From Gallionella sp. (lineage in GTDB: Bacteria > Pseudomonadota > Gammaproteobacteria > Burkholderiales > Gallionellaceae): 64,000 bases of DNA. The translations under genes and the position numbers were made by a program. Under the pieces are notes generated by a model. The model was given only the letters and a program-made list of their open reading frames with translations, was not told the DNA's origin and searched no databases. The DNA is taken from positions 186,001 to 250,000 of the forward strand of contig JAQTWT010000001.1 in assembly GCA_028689145.1 (NCBI GenBank), written 5' to 3'. This document shows, one piece after another, positions 18,091 to 30,278 of this stretch (positions are counted from its first letter, which is position 1; each line of letters opens with the position of its first letter).

Positions 18091-18411
18091 GCGCTGTCCT
18101 TGTTAGCACAGTTATTGGGGATGAGTGTCAGCGGACAGAACAAGGAAGGTAAAAGGCTTTTGGTCAGATGGGAGCCAATCAAGACTGCAAGCCACAAGAA
18201 ATTAATTTTCACAGCCAATAACCGGATGAATGTTTCAACGATATCAGTAGTGCGATCTGCATTCATCAACTAATGTTCCAAAACATTAAAGGCAGCGAAG
18301 ATTTTACTGTAATTTTTTATACTTAGCGAGGCCCAGTTTCCCCAGAATATGGAATAACCCTGAACCGCCAAGTGTTCTGAATTAGTCACCTGATGACAAT
18401 CAGCTACCCCC
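18091..18411. other. Intergenic region between PglL-like gene and metH
   Basis: About 320 bases between the end of metH and the start of the PglL-like gene, both leftward. It should hold the promoter of the PglL-grxC-secB-gpsA operon. I see no coding frame worth naming, no tRNA and no strong hairpin with a T-run. Confidence 0.5.
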
Positions 18412-22131
<3,720 letters not shown>

Positions 22132-22177
22132 GATGCGCTGCCGTTAAAAATAAGCGCGAATTTTATCATGAGGAGCC

Positions 22178-22206
22178 GTTAGGAGCACGGCGCGCCGTGC
22201 CCCTAC
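22178..22206. repeat. GTAGGGGC-type palindrome (single)
   Basis: Read on the minus strand this is GTAGGGGCACGGCGCGCCGT followed by GCTCCTAAC, an almost perfect palindrome headed by GTAG. It lies between the comM/yifB stop and the metH start. The same GTAGGGGC head with different cores recurs at 54996-55070 and 58387-58458, and a GTTAGGGGC version at 25022-25046. Confidence 0.7.
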
Positions 22207-22215
22207 TATTGGTTA

Positions 22216-23706
22216 TCAGAGATTCAGCCGCCGATACTGCACTGCTTCGGCGATATGTTTTGTCGCGATGTCGTTTACTCCTTCCAGATCGGCGATAGTG
22301 CGCGCCACTTTGAGCACACGGTGGTAGGCGCGCGCGGAGAGGTTGAGGCGGCTGATGGCCTGTTGCAGCAACGCGATACCTTGGGCGTCGGGGGCGCACA
22401 GCGCGTCGATCTCGGTCACTGAAAGTAGCGCGTTGGCTTTGTCCTGACGCACCAGCTGGCGTTGACGCGCAATTTCCACACGCGCCTGCAGGTTGGTGCT
22501 GGTTTCGCCGTCCGCCTTACTGAGCAAGTCATTCTGCGCCACGGCAGGCACCTCGATCTGGATGTCGATGCGGTCCAGCAGCGGGCCGGAAATCTTGCTG
22601 CGGTAGCGCGACACCTGATCCGGCGTGCAGCGGCATTTGCCGTTGTAGTGGCCGAGATAGCCGCACGGACAGGGGTTCATCGCGGCGATCAGCTGGAACT
22701 GCGCGGGGAAATCGGCACGCCGCGCGGCGCGCGAAATGGTGATGCGCCCCGATTCCATCGGCTCGCGCAACACTTCCAGCACGCTGCGTTCGAACTCCGG
22801 CAGCTCGTCGAGAAACAGCACGCCGTGCAACGCCATCGAAATTTCGCCGGGGCGCGGATTACTGCCGCCGCCGACCAGTGCCACGCCGGAAGCGGTGTGG
22901 TGCGGTGAACGGTAGGGGCGGGTTTTCCATTTAGCGACATCGAAGTTGCCGTCCAGCGATTGCAGTGCCGCGCTTTCCAATGCCTCGGTCTCGGACATCT
23001 GCGGCAGGATGCCGGGGAAGCGCGCCGCCAGCATGGATTTGCCGGTGCCCGGCGGGCCGACCATCAGCACGCTGTGTCCGCCTGCGGCGGCAATTTCCAA
23101 CGCACGTTTGACCTGCGCCTGTCCCTTTACTTCGCGCATATCTGGGTAATGCGGCGCGATGGTTTGCGGTTGGCTGATATAGGGTGCGAGCGCTTCGCGA
23201 CCGGCGAGATGCGCGGCGACTTGCAACAGCGATCGCGCCGGATACACGGTCGCCTCTTCCACCAGCGCGGCTTCGGCGGCATTCGCCTGCGGCAGGATAA
23301 AGGCGCGCCCGCTGCTGGCGGCGCGGTAAGTCATCGCCAGCGCGCCGCGTATCGGGCGCAGTTCGCCTGTCAGCGCCAGCTCTCCGGCAAATTCATAATC
23401 ATTCAGGCGGTCGGAGGGGATTTGTCCGGTCGCGGCGAGGATGCCCAGCGCGATGGGCAGGTCAAAGCGCCCGCTTTCCTTGGGCAGGTCGGCGGGGGCG
23501 AGGTTGACGGTGATGCGGCGCGCCGGAAAATCGAACTGACAATTTTGCAGCGCGGCGCGCACCCGGTCCTTGCTTTCCTTGACTTCTGTTTCAGGCAGGC
23601 CGACGATGGTGAAATTCGGCAGGCCGTTGGCAAGGTGAACTTCGACGGTGACCAGCGCCGCCTCCATGCCGGACAGGGCGCGGCTATACAGTACTGCCAG
23701 ACTCAT
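22216..23706 (-). CDS. comM: YifB/ComM-family AAA+ ATPase (Mg-chelatase-like)
   Basis: 496-residue member of the YifB/ComM family. ComM is a hexameric helicase-type ATPase that promotes branch migration during natural transformation. Seen here are the N-terminal Lon-like fold (MSLAVLYSRALSGMEA), Walker A GPPGTGKSMLAARFPG near residue 220, a Walker B (GVLFLDELPEFER), AMNPCPCGYLGH with paired Cys, and the sensor region SGPLLDRIDIQIEVP. The length is normal. The ubiK gene lies just upstream on the same strand, a frequent neighbour in proteobacteria. Confidence 0.93.
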   Translation of the reverse strand: MSLAVLYSRALSGMEAALVTVEVHLANGLPNFTIVGLPETEVKESKDRVRAALQNCQFDFPARRITVNLAPADLPKESGRFDLPIALGILAATGQIPSDRLNDYEFAGELALTGELRPIRGALAMTYRAASSGRAFILPQANAAEAALVEEATVYPARSLLQVAAHLAGREALAPYISQPQTIAPHYPDMREVKGQAQVKRALEIAAAGGHSVLMVGPPGTGKSMLAARFPGILPQMSETEALESAALQSLDGNFDVAKWKTRPYRSPHHTASGVALVGGGSNPRPGEISMALHGVLFLDELPEFERSVLEVLREPMESGRITISRAARRADFPAQFQLIAAMNPCPCGYLGHYNGKCRCTPDQVSRYRSKISGPLLDRIDIQIEVPAVAQNDLLSKADGETSTNLQARVEIARQRQLVRQDKANALLSVTEIDALCAPDAQGIALLQQAISRLNLSARAYHRVLKVARTIADLEGVNDIATKHIAEAVQYRRLNL

Positions 23707-23763
23707 AAGGTCGTCATTCCGGGCGGACGGAAACGACGAGACCTTGGATTTTTTGTTGCGGCA

Positions 23764-24006
23764 TTAAGGCGTGTTGCGCTGAGCTTCCAGTGCGGCGACA
23801 CGTGCTTCCAGTGCGGTCATATGTTCGCGGGTGCGCGCCAATACTTGCGCCTGAATATCGAATTCCTCGCGCGTAATCAGATCGAGTTTGGCAAAGCCCT
23901 GCATCAGCAGAGCGCGGATATTTTTCTCAATATCTTTGGCCGGACCGCTTTGTATCGCTTCGCTTAGTTTTGCGGATAAGTCATCGAAGATTTTCGGGTT
24001 GAGCAT
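23764..24006 (-). CDS. ubiK: Ubiquinone biosynthesis accessory factor UbiK (BMFP/YqiC)
   Basis: 80-residue coiled-coil protein of the membrane-fusogenic BMFP family. UbiK supports late steps of aerobic ubiquinone synthesis by binding UbiJ and lipids. The amphipathic N-terminus (MLNPKIFDDLSAKLSEAI) and a C-terminal heptad region (LARTREHMTALEARVAALE) are as expected. It is followed 57 bases later by comM on the same strand. The 240 bases upstream hold the divergent nitrogen-control region of torF. Confidence 0.9.
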   Translation of the reverse strand: MLNPKIFDDLSAKLSEAIQSGPAKDIEKNIRALLMQGFAKLDLITREEFDIQAQVLARTREHMTALEARVAALEAQRNTP

Positions 24007-24065
24007 GTTTCAGGTCTCCAGTGATTGGTTTATATTCAAGTGTAGCAATTTACCTGTCGGTGTGT

Positions 24066-24082
24066 AGCACCTAATGAGTGCG
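24066..24082. promoter_or_regulatory. Probable NtrC enhancer site 1
   Basis: A-GCACC-TAATG-AGTGC-G matches the NtrC core GCACC-N5-GGTGC with one mismatch. Its centre lies about 128 bases upstream of the start expected from the -24/-12 promoter, and 31 bases (three helical turns) from the second site, as in known NtrC enhancers. Confidence 0.6.
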
Positions 24083-24096
24083 GCACGAATTTTAAC

Positions 24097-24113
24097 TGCA
24101 CCAAGAGCATGCA
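24097..24113. promoter_or_regulatory. Probable NtrC enhancer site 2
   Basis: TGCACC-AAGAG-CATGCA has a perfect left half of TGCACC-N5-GGTGCA and a right half with two mismatches. Its centre lies about 97 bases upstream of the expected transcription start and on the same helix face as site 1. Confidence 0.55.
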
Positions 24114-24176
24114 TGAATTGGTGTTGGGTGTTGGCGTTACGCGGTAATCTATTGTAACAAAAAGAAAAGTTTATTC

Positions 24177-24192
24177 TGGCACGCATCCTGCT
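24177..24192 (+). promoter_or_regulatory. Sigma54 (-24/-12) promoter of torF-glnK-amtB
   Basis: TGGCACG-CATC-CTGCT fits the sigma54 consensus TGGCACG-N4-TTGCW with one change. The invariant GG (24178-24179) and GC (24190-24191) have the required ten-base spacing. The expected start near 24203 leaves a short leader before the AAAGAAAGGA ribosome site of torF. Combined with the two upstream NtrC-like sites this points to nitrogen-limitation control. Confidence 0.75.
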
Positions 24193-24246
24193 GTAACAAT
24201 CACGTGGATATCGTTATCCCGCTCTTAACTAAAGAAAGGAATCATC

Positions 24247-25011
24247 ATGATGAAAAGCAAACTGTTGAACTCTCTGATCCTGGCAGCTCTGGCCGTACCA
24301 AGCGTGGCAATGGCGGCTGACGCTCCCGCGTCACCACACACTTTGACCGGCAACGTCGGTATTTTTTCCGATTATATTTTCCGTGGCACATCGCAAACTG
24401 GTGCTGGCGCAGCCTTGCAAGGCGGTATGGATTACACACATGCAAGTGGTTTTTATGCTGGCGTATGGGGGTCCAATATCAGTTGGTTGAGCGATGCCGC
24501 TGTTGCCACAGCTTCTAGCGTTGAACTGGATACCTATTTTGGATATCGCGGCAGCGTGTCAAACGATGTGACCTTTGATGTTGGCTTCTTGCGTTATAAC
24601 TACCCAGGCAACTATGCAGTAGGCGCAACGAAGGCGGACACCAATGAAATTTACGGATCTTTGGGTTGGCAATGGCTTTCCGCAAAATATTCCAGAAGCT
24701 TGGGCGACACTTTTGGATGGGCAGGAGCAAGCGGTAGTGATTATTTGGAAATTAATGCCAATTACGCTATCGATAATACCGGCATCTCCTTGGGCGCGCA
24801 CGTAGGCAAACAAGCCTTCAAGGGAACTGCCGTAGCGGGGCTTTCAGTTGATTACACAGATTACAAGTTGAGCGTTTCAAAGGACTTTAGCGGGTACGTA
24901 TTAGGTTTGGCATACACCGGCACGAATACAAACCGTGCTGCATACACTAATCCACAAGGAAAATATCTTGGTCGGGACACTGCAATATTGTCTTTGACCC
25001 ACGCGTTTTAA
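24247..25011 (+). CDS. TorF-family putative porin
   Basis: 254-residue outer-membrane beta-barrel candidate. The signal peptide is cut near AMA|ADAP, and the mature protein opens with LTGNVGIFSDYIFRGTSQ, the hallmark of the TorF/TIGR02001 family, and ends in LSLTHAF with a terminal Phe as barrels do. Alternating patterns (YAGVWGSNISW, ELDTYFGYRG) suggest strands. It heads the operon with glnK and amtB behind a sigma54 promoter, so a role in passage of a nitrogen compound across the outer membrane is a fair inference. Confidence 0.88.
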   Translation: MMKSKLLNSLILAALAVPSVAMAADAPASPHTLTGNVGIFSDYIFRGTSQTGAGAALQGGMDYTHASGFYAGVWGSNISWLSDAAVATASSVELDTYFGYRGSVSNDVTFDVGFLRYNYPGNYAVGATKADTNEIYGSLGWQWLSAKYSRSLGDTFGWAGASGSDYLEINANYAIDNTGISLGAHVGKQAFKGTAVAGLSVDYTDYKLSVSKDFSGYVLGLAYTGTNTNRAAYTNPQGKYLGRDTAILSLTHAF

Positions 25012-25021
25012 TTAAAAATCA

Positions 25022-25046
25022 GGGCGGGATAAATCCCGCCCCTAAC
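25022..25046. repeat. GTTAGGGGC-type palindrome between torF and glnK
   Basis: GGGCGGGAT-AA-ATCCCGCCC followed by CTAAC: a nine-base perfect stem with a two-base loop, headed on the minus strand by GTTAGG. It resembles the GTAGGGGC palindromes elsewhere in the window. With no T-run it is not a clear terminator, but as RNA it could protect or tune the distal glnK-amtB message. Confidence 0.65.
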
Positions 25047-25051
25047 ATTAG

Positions 25052-25399
<348 letters not shown>

Positions 25400-25409
25400 G
25401 GAGAACGTC

Positions 25410-26927
25410 ATGAAGAAACTAATTGCACTTTTCACGCTGCTGGCGATGCTGTGCGGGTTAACTGCACCGGCATTTGCCGAAGATGCGGCCAAACCGGCTG
25501 ATGCCGCAGCGACTGTTGCAGCACCCGCTGCTGCTGTCGCGGATGCAGCTACACCTGCCGAAGCTGCCGAAGCTCCCGCAGCGACTGTTGCAGCACCCGC
25601 GCCCACCCCCAACAAGGGTGACACGTCGTGGATGCTGACTGCTACCCTGCTGGTCATCATGATGTCCATCCCCGGTCTCGCGCTGTTCTACGGCGGTCTG
25701 GTACGCAGCAAGAACATGCTGTCGATGCTGATGCAGGTATTTGCCATCTTCGCGCTGATCACCGTGCTGTGGGCGATCTACGGATACTCGCTGGCATTCA
25801 CCCAAGGTAATGCCTTCATCGGCGGATTTGACCGGCTGTTCCTGAAGGGAATCTTCGATCCGGTTAGCGGTAGCGTCGCCAATGCGGCCACATTCAGCAA
25901 AGGCGTGGTGATCCCCGAATTTGCGTTCGTCGCGTTCCAGGCTACTTTCGCCGCAATCACGGTTGCGCTGATCGTGGGTGCATTTGCTGAACGGATGAAG
26001 TTTGGTGCCGTAATGCTGTTCTCCGCACTGTGGTTCACCTTCGCCTACCTGCCGATCGCGCATATGGTGTGGTTCTGGATGGGCCCGGATGCGTACACCG
26101 ATCAATCCGCTGCTGATGCCGCAACGGCTGCCGCAGGGTGGTTGTTCCAAAAGGGTGCATTGGACTTCGCAGGCGGTACCGTGGTGCATATCAACGCGGC
26201 GGTTGCCGGTCTGGTCGGCGCTTATCTGGTAGGCAAGCGTGTCGGCTACGGCAAGGAACCGATGGCACCGCACAATCTGGTGATGACCATGATCGGTGCC
26301 GCGCTACTGTGGGTGGGCTGGTTCGGTTTCAACGCGGGTTCCGCGCTGGAAGCAGGCGGTACCGCGACCCTGGCCTTCGCCAATACGCTGATCGCGACAG
26401 CTGCTGCGGTACTGACCTGGATGACCGCCGAATGGCTGCTAAAGGGTAAACCAAGCTTGTTGGGCGCAGCTTCCGGTGCAGTAGCGGGACTGGTCGCCAT
26501 CACCCCGGCTTGCGGTTGGGTCGGTATCGGCGGCGGACTGGTAATAGGCGCGCTGGCCGGTGTAGTCTGCTTCTGGGGCGTGACCGGTTTGAAGAAAATG
26601 CTCGGTGCGGACGACGCGCTGGACGTGTTCGGCATTCACGGCATCGGCGGTATCTTGGGCGCGTTGCTCACCGGCGTATTCAATAGCTGGAGCATGGGTG
26701 GTACCGGTATCGTCGATTACGTCAACAATACGATCATCGACACCGGGATCGGTGCGCAAGTGTGGATACAGGCACAAGCGGTGCTGACCACCATCATCTG
26801 GTCCGGGGTCGTGGCATTTGTCTGCTACAAGATCGTCGATCTGACTATCGGTCTGCGTGTAGCTGAAGAAGCGGAACGCGAAGGTCTGGATACCACCAGC
26901 CACGGCGAACGCGCTTACAACCTATAG
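25410..26927 (+). CDS. amtB: Ammonium transporter AmtB
   Basis: 505-residue inner-membrane ammonium channel. A signal peptide (cut near AFA|EDA) is followed by an Ala/Pro-rich stretch of about 45 residues, longer than in many Amt proteins. Eleven helices then carry the family marks: TSWMLTATLLVIMM, GLALFYGGLVRSKN, the pore His region GTVVHINAAVAGLVGA and the second His in DVFGIHGIGGILGALL. The tail ends GERAYNL. It is the last gene of the torF-glnK-amtB operon and is followed by two hairpins. Confidence 0.96.
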   Translation: MKKLIALFTLLAMLCGLTAPAFAEDAAKPADAAATVAAPAAAVADAATPAEAAEAPAATVAAPAPTPNKGDTSWMLTATLLVIMMSIPGLALFYGGLVRSKNMLSMLMQVFAIFALITVLWAIYGYSLAFTQGNAFIGGFDRLFLKGIFDPVSGSVANAATFSKGVVIPEFAFVAFQATFAAITVALIVGAFAERMKFGAVMLFSALWFTFAYLPIAHMVWFWMGPDAYTDQSAADAATAAAGWLFQKGALDFAGGTVVHINAAVAGLVGAYLVGKRVGYGKEPMAPHNLVMTMIGAALLWVGWFGFNAGSALEAGGTATLAFANTLIATAAAVLTWMTAEWLLKGKPSLLGAASGAVAGLVAITPACGWVGIGGGLVIGALAGVVCFWGVTGLKKMLGADDALDVFGIHGIGGILGALLTGVFNSWSMGGTGIVDYVNNTIIDTGIGAQVWIQAQAVLTTIIWSGVVAFVCYKIVDLTIGLRVAEEAEREGLDTTSHGERAYNL

Positions 26928-26942
26928 AATCTTCTCCTCTGC

Positions 26943-26994
26943 AGGAGCTTTCCTGGCTCCTTTTTCAAAGGGCACCGCAAGGTGCCCTTTTTTT
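26943..26994 (+). terminator. Tandem terminators after amtB
   Basis: First hairpin AGGAGC ... GCTCCT (26943-26961) followed by five T. Second hairpin AAAGGGCACC-GCAA-GGTGCCCTTT (26967-26990) followed by further T residues. The second is a textbook intrinsic terminator. Confidence 0.88.
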
Positions 26995-27062
26995 ATGCGC
27001 GCCGCCGGTTATCCTGAAAACGGCAATTCATCCTGATGAACTAACTACTGCCTCTTCTAGGG

Positions 27063-27929
27063 TTATCGGAATACGATGGTCTTGTTGCCGCACACCAGCA
27101 CGCGGTCTTCCACGTGGTAGCGCAGCCCGCGCGCCAGCACCGTCTTCTCGATGTCGCGCCCGTAGCGCACCATGTCGTCCACAGTGTCGCCGTGGTCGAT
27201 GCGCACCGTATCCTGCTCGATGATCGGCCCGGCATCCAGTTCGTTCGAGACGTAATGGCAAGTTGCGCCGATCAGCTTCACGCCGCGTTGAAAAGCCTGA
27301 TGGTAGGGCTTCGCGCCGACGAAGGACGGCAGGAAACTGTGGTGGATATTGATAATTTGCCCCGCATAACGCGTGCACAGTTCCGGTGGCATAATCTGCA
27401 TGAAGCGCGCCAGCACCAGCGTGTCACCCAGATGCTGCTCAAACAGCTGCGCGATCTGCGCAAACGCGGCGGCCTTGGCTGATGCATCGTTACCCGGCAT
27501 CGCGACATAGTGGAACGGGATGCCGTGCCACTCGACGAAGCTGCGCAGGTCTTCGTGGTTGGAGATCACGCAGGGAATATCCACCAGCAACTCGCTGTTG
27601 CGCCAGCGATGCAGCAGATCGTTCAGGCAGTGATCCTGTTTACTGACCAGAATCACGATGCGTTTCCTTCGCTCCGAATCGCTGATGTGCCAGTCCATGC
27701 CGAACTCGATTGCCAGCCCGGCAAACTGCGAGCGGAATCCGGCCAAATCAAACGGCAGCGAATCGGCCAGTATCTCCTGGCGCATGAAAAAACGCTGCGT
27801 CTCCAGATCGGTGTGGTAACTCGCCTCCACGATCCAGCCGTTGTACCGCGCGATAAAGCCGCTCACTGCGGCGATGATACCGGAGCGGTCCGGGCAGGAA
27901 ATGGTCAGTGTATAGCGGCGGGTGCTCAT
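27063..27929 (-). CDS. purU: Formyltetrahydrofolate deformylase
   Basis: Hydrolyses 10-formyl-THF to THF and formate, balancing one-carbon pools and supplying formate for PurT. An N-terminal ACT domain (SCPDRSGIIAAVSGFIARY) is followed by the formyltransferase-like domain with IINIHHSFLPSFVGAKPY and the catalytic-end motif SNELDAGPIIEQD. From the ATG at 27929 it has 288 aa; a GTG at 27941 would add four residues, and no ribosome site decides between them. It stands alone on the minus strand downstream of tRNA-Ser. Confidence 0.93.
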   Translation of the reverse strand: MSTRRYTLTISCPDRSGIIAAVSGFIARYNGWIVEASYHTDLETQRFFMRQEILADSLPFDLAGFRSQFAGLAIEFGMDWHISDSERRKRIVILVSKQDHCLNDLLHRWRNSELLVDIPCVISNHEDLRSFVEWHGIPFHYVAMPGNDASAKAAAFAQIAQLFEQHLGDTLVLARFMQIMPPELCTRYAGQIINIHHSFLPSFVGAKPYHQAFQRGVKLIGATCHYVSNELDAGPIIEQDTVRIDHGDTVDDMVRYGRDIEKTVLARGLRYHVEDRVLVCGNKTIVFR

Positions 27930-28073
27930 ATTGTGCTTCACAGAGATTGTTACCCGGATTTTAGTGGATAACCGTGATTAGCTTGTAAAAAGCATGCTTT
28001 GGCATTCAACGCACTTCATCGTTAAAGCATCGATATCCGCTTAAATTGAAATAGCGCGATGTAACTACATATT

Positions 28074-28165
28074 TGGCGGAGAGGGGGGGATTCGAACCCC
28101 CGATAGGCTATAAACCTATGCCTGATTTCGAGTCAGGTACAATCAACCAGCTCTGCCACCTCTCC
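28074..28165 (-). tRNA. tRNA-Ser (CGA)
   Basis: A 92-base class II tRNA read on the minus strand. It starts GGAGAGGTGGCAGAGCTGG, has the anticodon loop CTCGAAA (anticodon CGA), a long variable arm (GCATAGGTTTATAGCCTAT), the T-loop GGTTCGAATCC and an acceptor end CCTCTCC-G-CCA with the CCA encoded. Confidence 0.96.
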
Positions 28166-28215
28166 GAACGGTGCGCATTTTACCAGACCACCCGAATTTC
28201 GGGCAGAATGTTGAC

Positions 28216-29694
28216 ATGTGGAACCCGACACGACGCTTGGAAAAGGTATTAGCCGGATTAAGCCTGCTGTTGGTCGCTTGCGTCCTGATACTGGTTGTCT
28301 GGCGCGCGCAACTTCCGGCGTGGAATGCCGGAAAACTGGTGGTCATCGTACCCGAAACCGCGCACGGGGCGGAGGCGGAATTCGAGCGTGAACTGGCGCA
28401 GTTGTTCGCCGAACGGCTGAACGCCAAGCTCGAAACCATCCCGATGCAGCCAAACAAAGTCCGCTCTTCGCTGCGCAAACACAAGGCGCACCTGGCTGCC
28501 GCCTCGCTGCGCAGCGAGACCGATACAGACGGCCTGCGCTTCGGCCCCGGCTACCAGAGTGTGCGCGAGCTGGTGGTATGCAACCGCGACAGCCAATCCC
28601 CGAAAAAATTAGACGGTCTGGCAGAGATGAAGTTATCGGTGCTGGCCGGTTCGGCGCAAGAGGCGGCACTGCGCGAAGCACAGGAAAAATTCCCCGCGCT
28701 GCAATGGCAAGCCCGCCATAAACTTACCGTACAGGATCTTTTATCGGAAGTTGCGGAAAGCGGATTAAATTGCGCTGCAGCCAACGAATTGCAATTTGCC
28801 GATGCTCGCAATTACCATCCCAATCTGGTTGCAACCCTTGATATTGCACAGCCTTCAAAGCTTGCATGGGGATTTCCCGATGATACCGATCCGGCGCTGA
28901 TTAAAGAAGTGCAGACATTTTTCGCCGATATCCAGCAAGACGGCACGTTGCGCAGCTTGCTGGATCGCTACTACGGGCACAGCAGGCGGCTCGGCACAAT
29001 GGATTCCGCCGCCTTTATTAGCCGCCGCAACACCCTGTTGCCGCGTTATCGTCACCTGTTCGAGGAAGCCGCCACCGTTACCGGCGAGGACTGGAAATTA
29101 CTGGCGGCATTGGCCTATCAGGAATCGCAATGGGATCCCCTCGCGACTTCCGCCACCAACGTGCGCGGCATGATGATGCTGACCGAAAACACCGCCGACC
29201 GGATGAGAGTCAGGAACCGGCTCGATCCGCGTGAAAGCATCCTCGCCGGCGCAAAATATCTGGTGCTGATCAAAGAACAGATGCCCGACCGCATTCCCGA
29301 GCCGGATCGCACCTGGCTGGCGCTGGCTGCCTACAACCAGGGTTATGGACATCTCGAAGATGCGCGCATCCTGACCACGCGAGCCGGGCTGAATCCGGAC
29401 AGCTGGGCAGACGTAAAAAAGTGGATGCCGTTGCTGAACCGTCCGGAATATTACGAAACCCTCAAGCACGGCTACGCGCGGGGCGGCGAGGCGGTAATTC
29501 TGGTGGAAAGTATCCGCAGTTATTACGACATGCTCAAAAAACTGGAATCCGGCAAAACCTCAACCGGCTTAAATTCATTTTCCTATCGTTTGCGCGAGCC
29601 TTCAGCTCAAGGACGCACCAAGAAAACCACGCGACCGGTCAGCGACGATACAACGTATCATCTTTTGCCCCACGCATCGTCCAGCAACGACTGA
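28216..29694 (+). CDS. mltF: Membrane-bound lytic transglycosylase MltF
   Basis: 492-residue murein-cleaving enzyme. An N-terminal membrane anchor (residues about 12-30) precedes a periplasmic solute-binding-like domain (NKVRSSLRKHKAHLAAASL, ELVVCNRDSQSPKKLDGL) that regulates activity. The C-terminal SLT domain has its catalytic Glu in LAALAYQESQWDPLA, with GMMMLTENTADRM and AAYNQGYGHLEDAR after it. I used the ATG at 28216; earlier in-frame codons run into the tRNA-Ser gene. The 3' end overlaps the convergent coiled-coil gene by 37 bases. Confidence 0.92.
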   Translation: MWNPTRRLEKVLAGLSLLLVACVLILVVWRAQLPAWNAGKLVVIVPETAHGAEAEFERELAQLFAERLNAKLETIPMQPNKVRSSLRKHKAHLAAASLRSETDTDGLRFGPGYQSVRELVVCNRDSQSPKKLDGLAEMKLSVLAGSAQEAALREAQEKFPALQWQARHKLTVQDLLSEVAESGLNCAAANELQFADARNYHPNLVATLDIAQPSKLAWGFPDDTDPALIKEVQTFFADIQQDGTLRSLLDRYYGHSRRLGTMDSAAFISRRNTLLPRYRHLFEEAATVTGEDWKLLAALAYQESQWDPLATSATNVRGMMMLTENTADRMRVRNRLDPRESILAGAKYLVLIKEQMPDRIPEPDRTWLALAAYNQGYGHLEDARILTTRAGLNPDSWADVKKWMPLLNRPEYYETLKHGYARGGEAVILVESIRSYYDMLKKLESGKTSTGLNSFSYRLREPSAQGRTKKTTRPVSDDTTYHLLPHASSSND

Positions 29695-30005
29695 GCCTTT
29701 TCATATTTCTTTTTAGCGTCGAGATAAAACTTCTGGGACGCGACAGTATTATTCTTGGCTTTTCCCAGCCGTTTATTCTCTTCATCCAGTTGCTTTTTGT
29801 GTTCCTCGACGATTTTTTGCTGCCGGGCAACTTCCTGAATGTTGGCCTCGTGCGCGGCCTGCGCCTTCTCCATATCATCCCGCGCGTAAGTCACGCCGGA
29901 CTGCAACACCGACAAATCCCTAGCTTCAGCCAAATGAGAAAAGACAGCCCCCGCAAAAATCCCGGCTAACCACAGCAACAAACCGGCACGTTTCATTTTA
30001 TGCAT
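29658..30005 (-). CDS. Hypothetical secreted coiled-coil protein
   Basis: 115 aa: signal peptide (cut near LAEA|RDL) followed by a long Glu/Lys/Gln-rich helix predicted to form a coiled coil (about residues 40-110; KIVEEHKKQLDEENKRLGKAKN is typical). No family is recognised. The ATG at 30005 is preceded by AAGGGG. It is convergent with mltF and its last codons lie inside the mltF end. A periplasmic structural or scaffold role would be guesswork. Confidence 0.6.
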   Translation of the reverse strand: MHKMKRAGLLLWLAGIFAGAVFSHLAEARDLSVLQSGVTYARDDMEKAQAAHEANIQEVARQQKIVEEHKKQLDEENKRLGKAKNNTVASQKFYLDAKKKYEKAQSLLDDAWGKR

Positions 30006-30154
30006 CACGAATCCCCTTCGTTGAAATCCGGCTAAAACATCGCTCAGCCGGAAAATTGCCATCGAATTTCAAAAAAATGATACGCGAGTATATGACATAT
30101 TTTCCGGTGCAAGACAGCCGATCAGGTAAAAAACAAGGTGATTGGTTAGCGCGC

Positions 30155-30186
30155 AAAAAAAAAGGCCTGCATCGCTGCAAGCCTTT
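30155..30186 (-). terminator. Terminator after rpoD-tRNA-Ile (bidirectional)
   Basis: AAAGGCCTGCA-TCGC-TGCAAGCCTTT forms an 11-position stem with one mismatch. It is flanked by nine A on one side and a T-rich run on the other, so it can stop leftward transcription from rpoD and the tRNA, and rightward transcription as well. Confidence 0.85.
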
Positions 30187-30193
30187 GTTTTTT

Positions 30194-30270
30194 TGGTGGG
30201 CCCTCGCGGACTTGAACCGCGGACCAAAGGATTATGAGTCCTCTGCTCTAACCAACTGAGCTAAGGGCCC
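30194..30270 (-). tRNA. tRNA-Ile (CAU, lysidine type)
   Basis: 77 bases on the minus strand starting GGGCCCTTAGCTCAGTTGG, with anticodon loop CTCATAA (anticodon CAT), T-loop GGTTCAAGTCC and encoded CCA. The acceptor and anticodon stems resemble tRNA-Ile2, whose C34 is changed to lysidine by TilS, more than elongator or initiator tRNA-Met. tRNA-Met remains possible. It begins eight bases after rpoD. Confidence 0.8.
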
Positions 30271-30278
30271 GTGAACGG

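Noticed and set aside
22132..22215. Cobalamin riboswitch before metH
   Set aside because: Only 84 bases are available, mostly a palindromic repeat; no B12-box-like conserved segment is present.
30194..30270. Calling the CAT-anticodon tRNA as tRNA-Met
   Set aside because: The acceptor stem GGGCCC and the body resemble tRNA-Ile2; elongator and initiator Met tRNAs differ. Kept as Ile(CAU) with some doubt.
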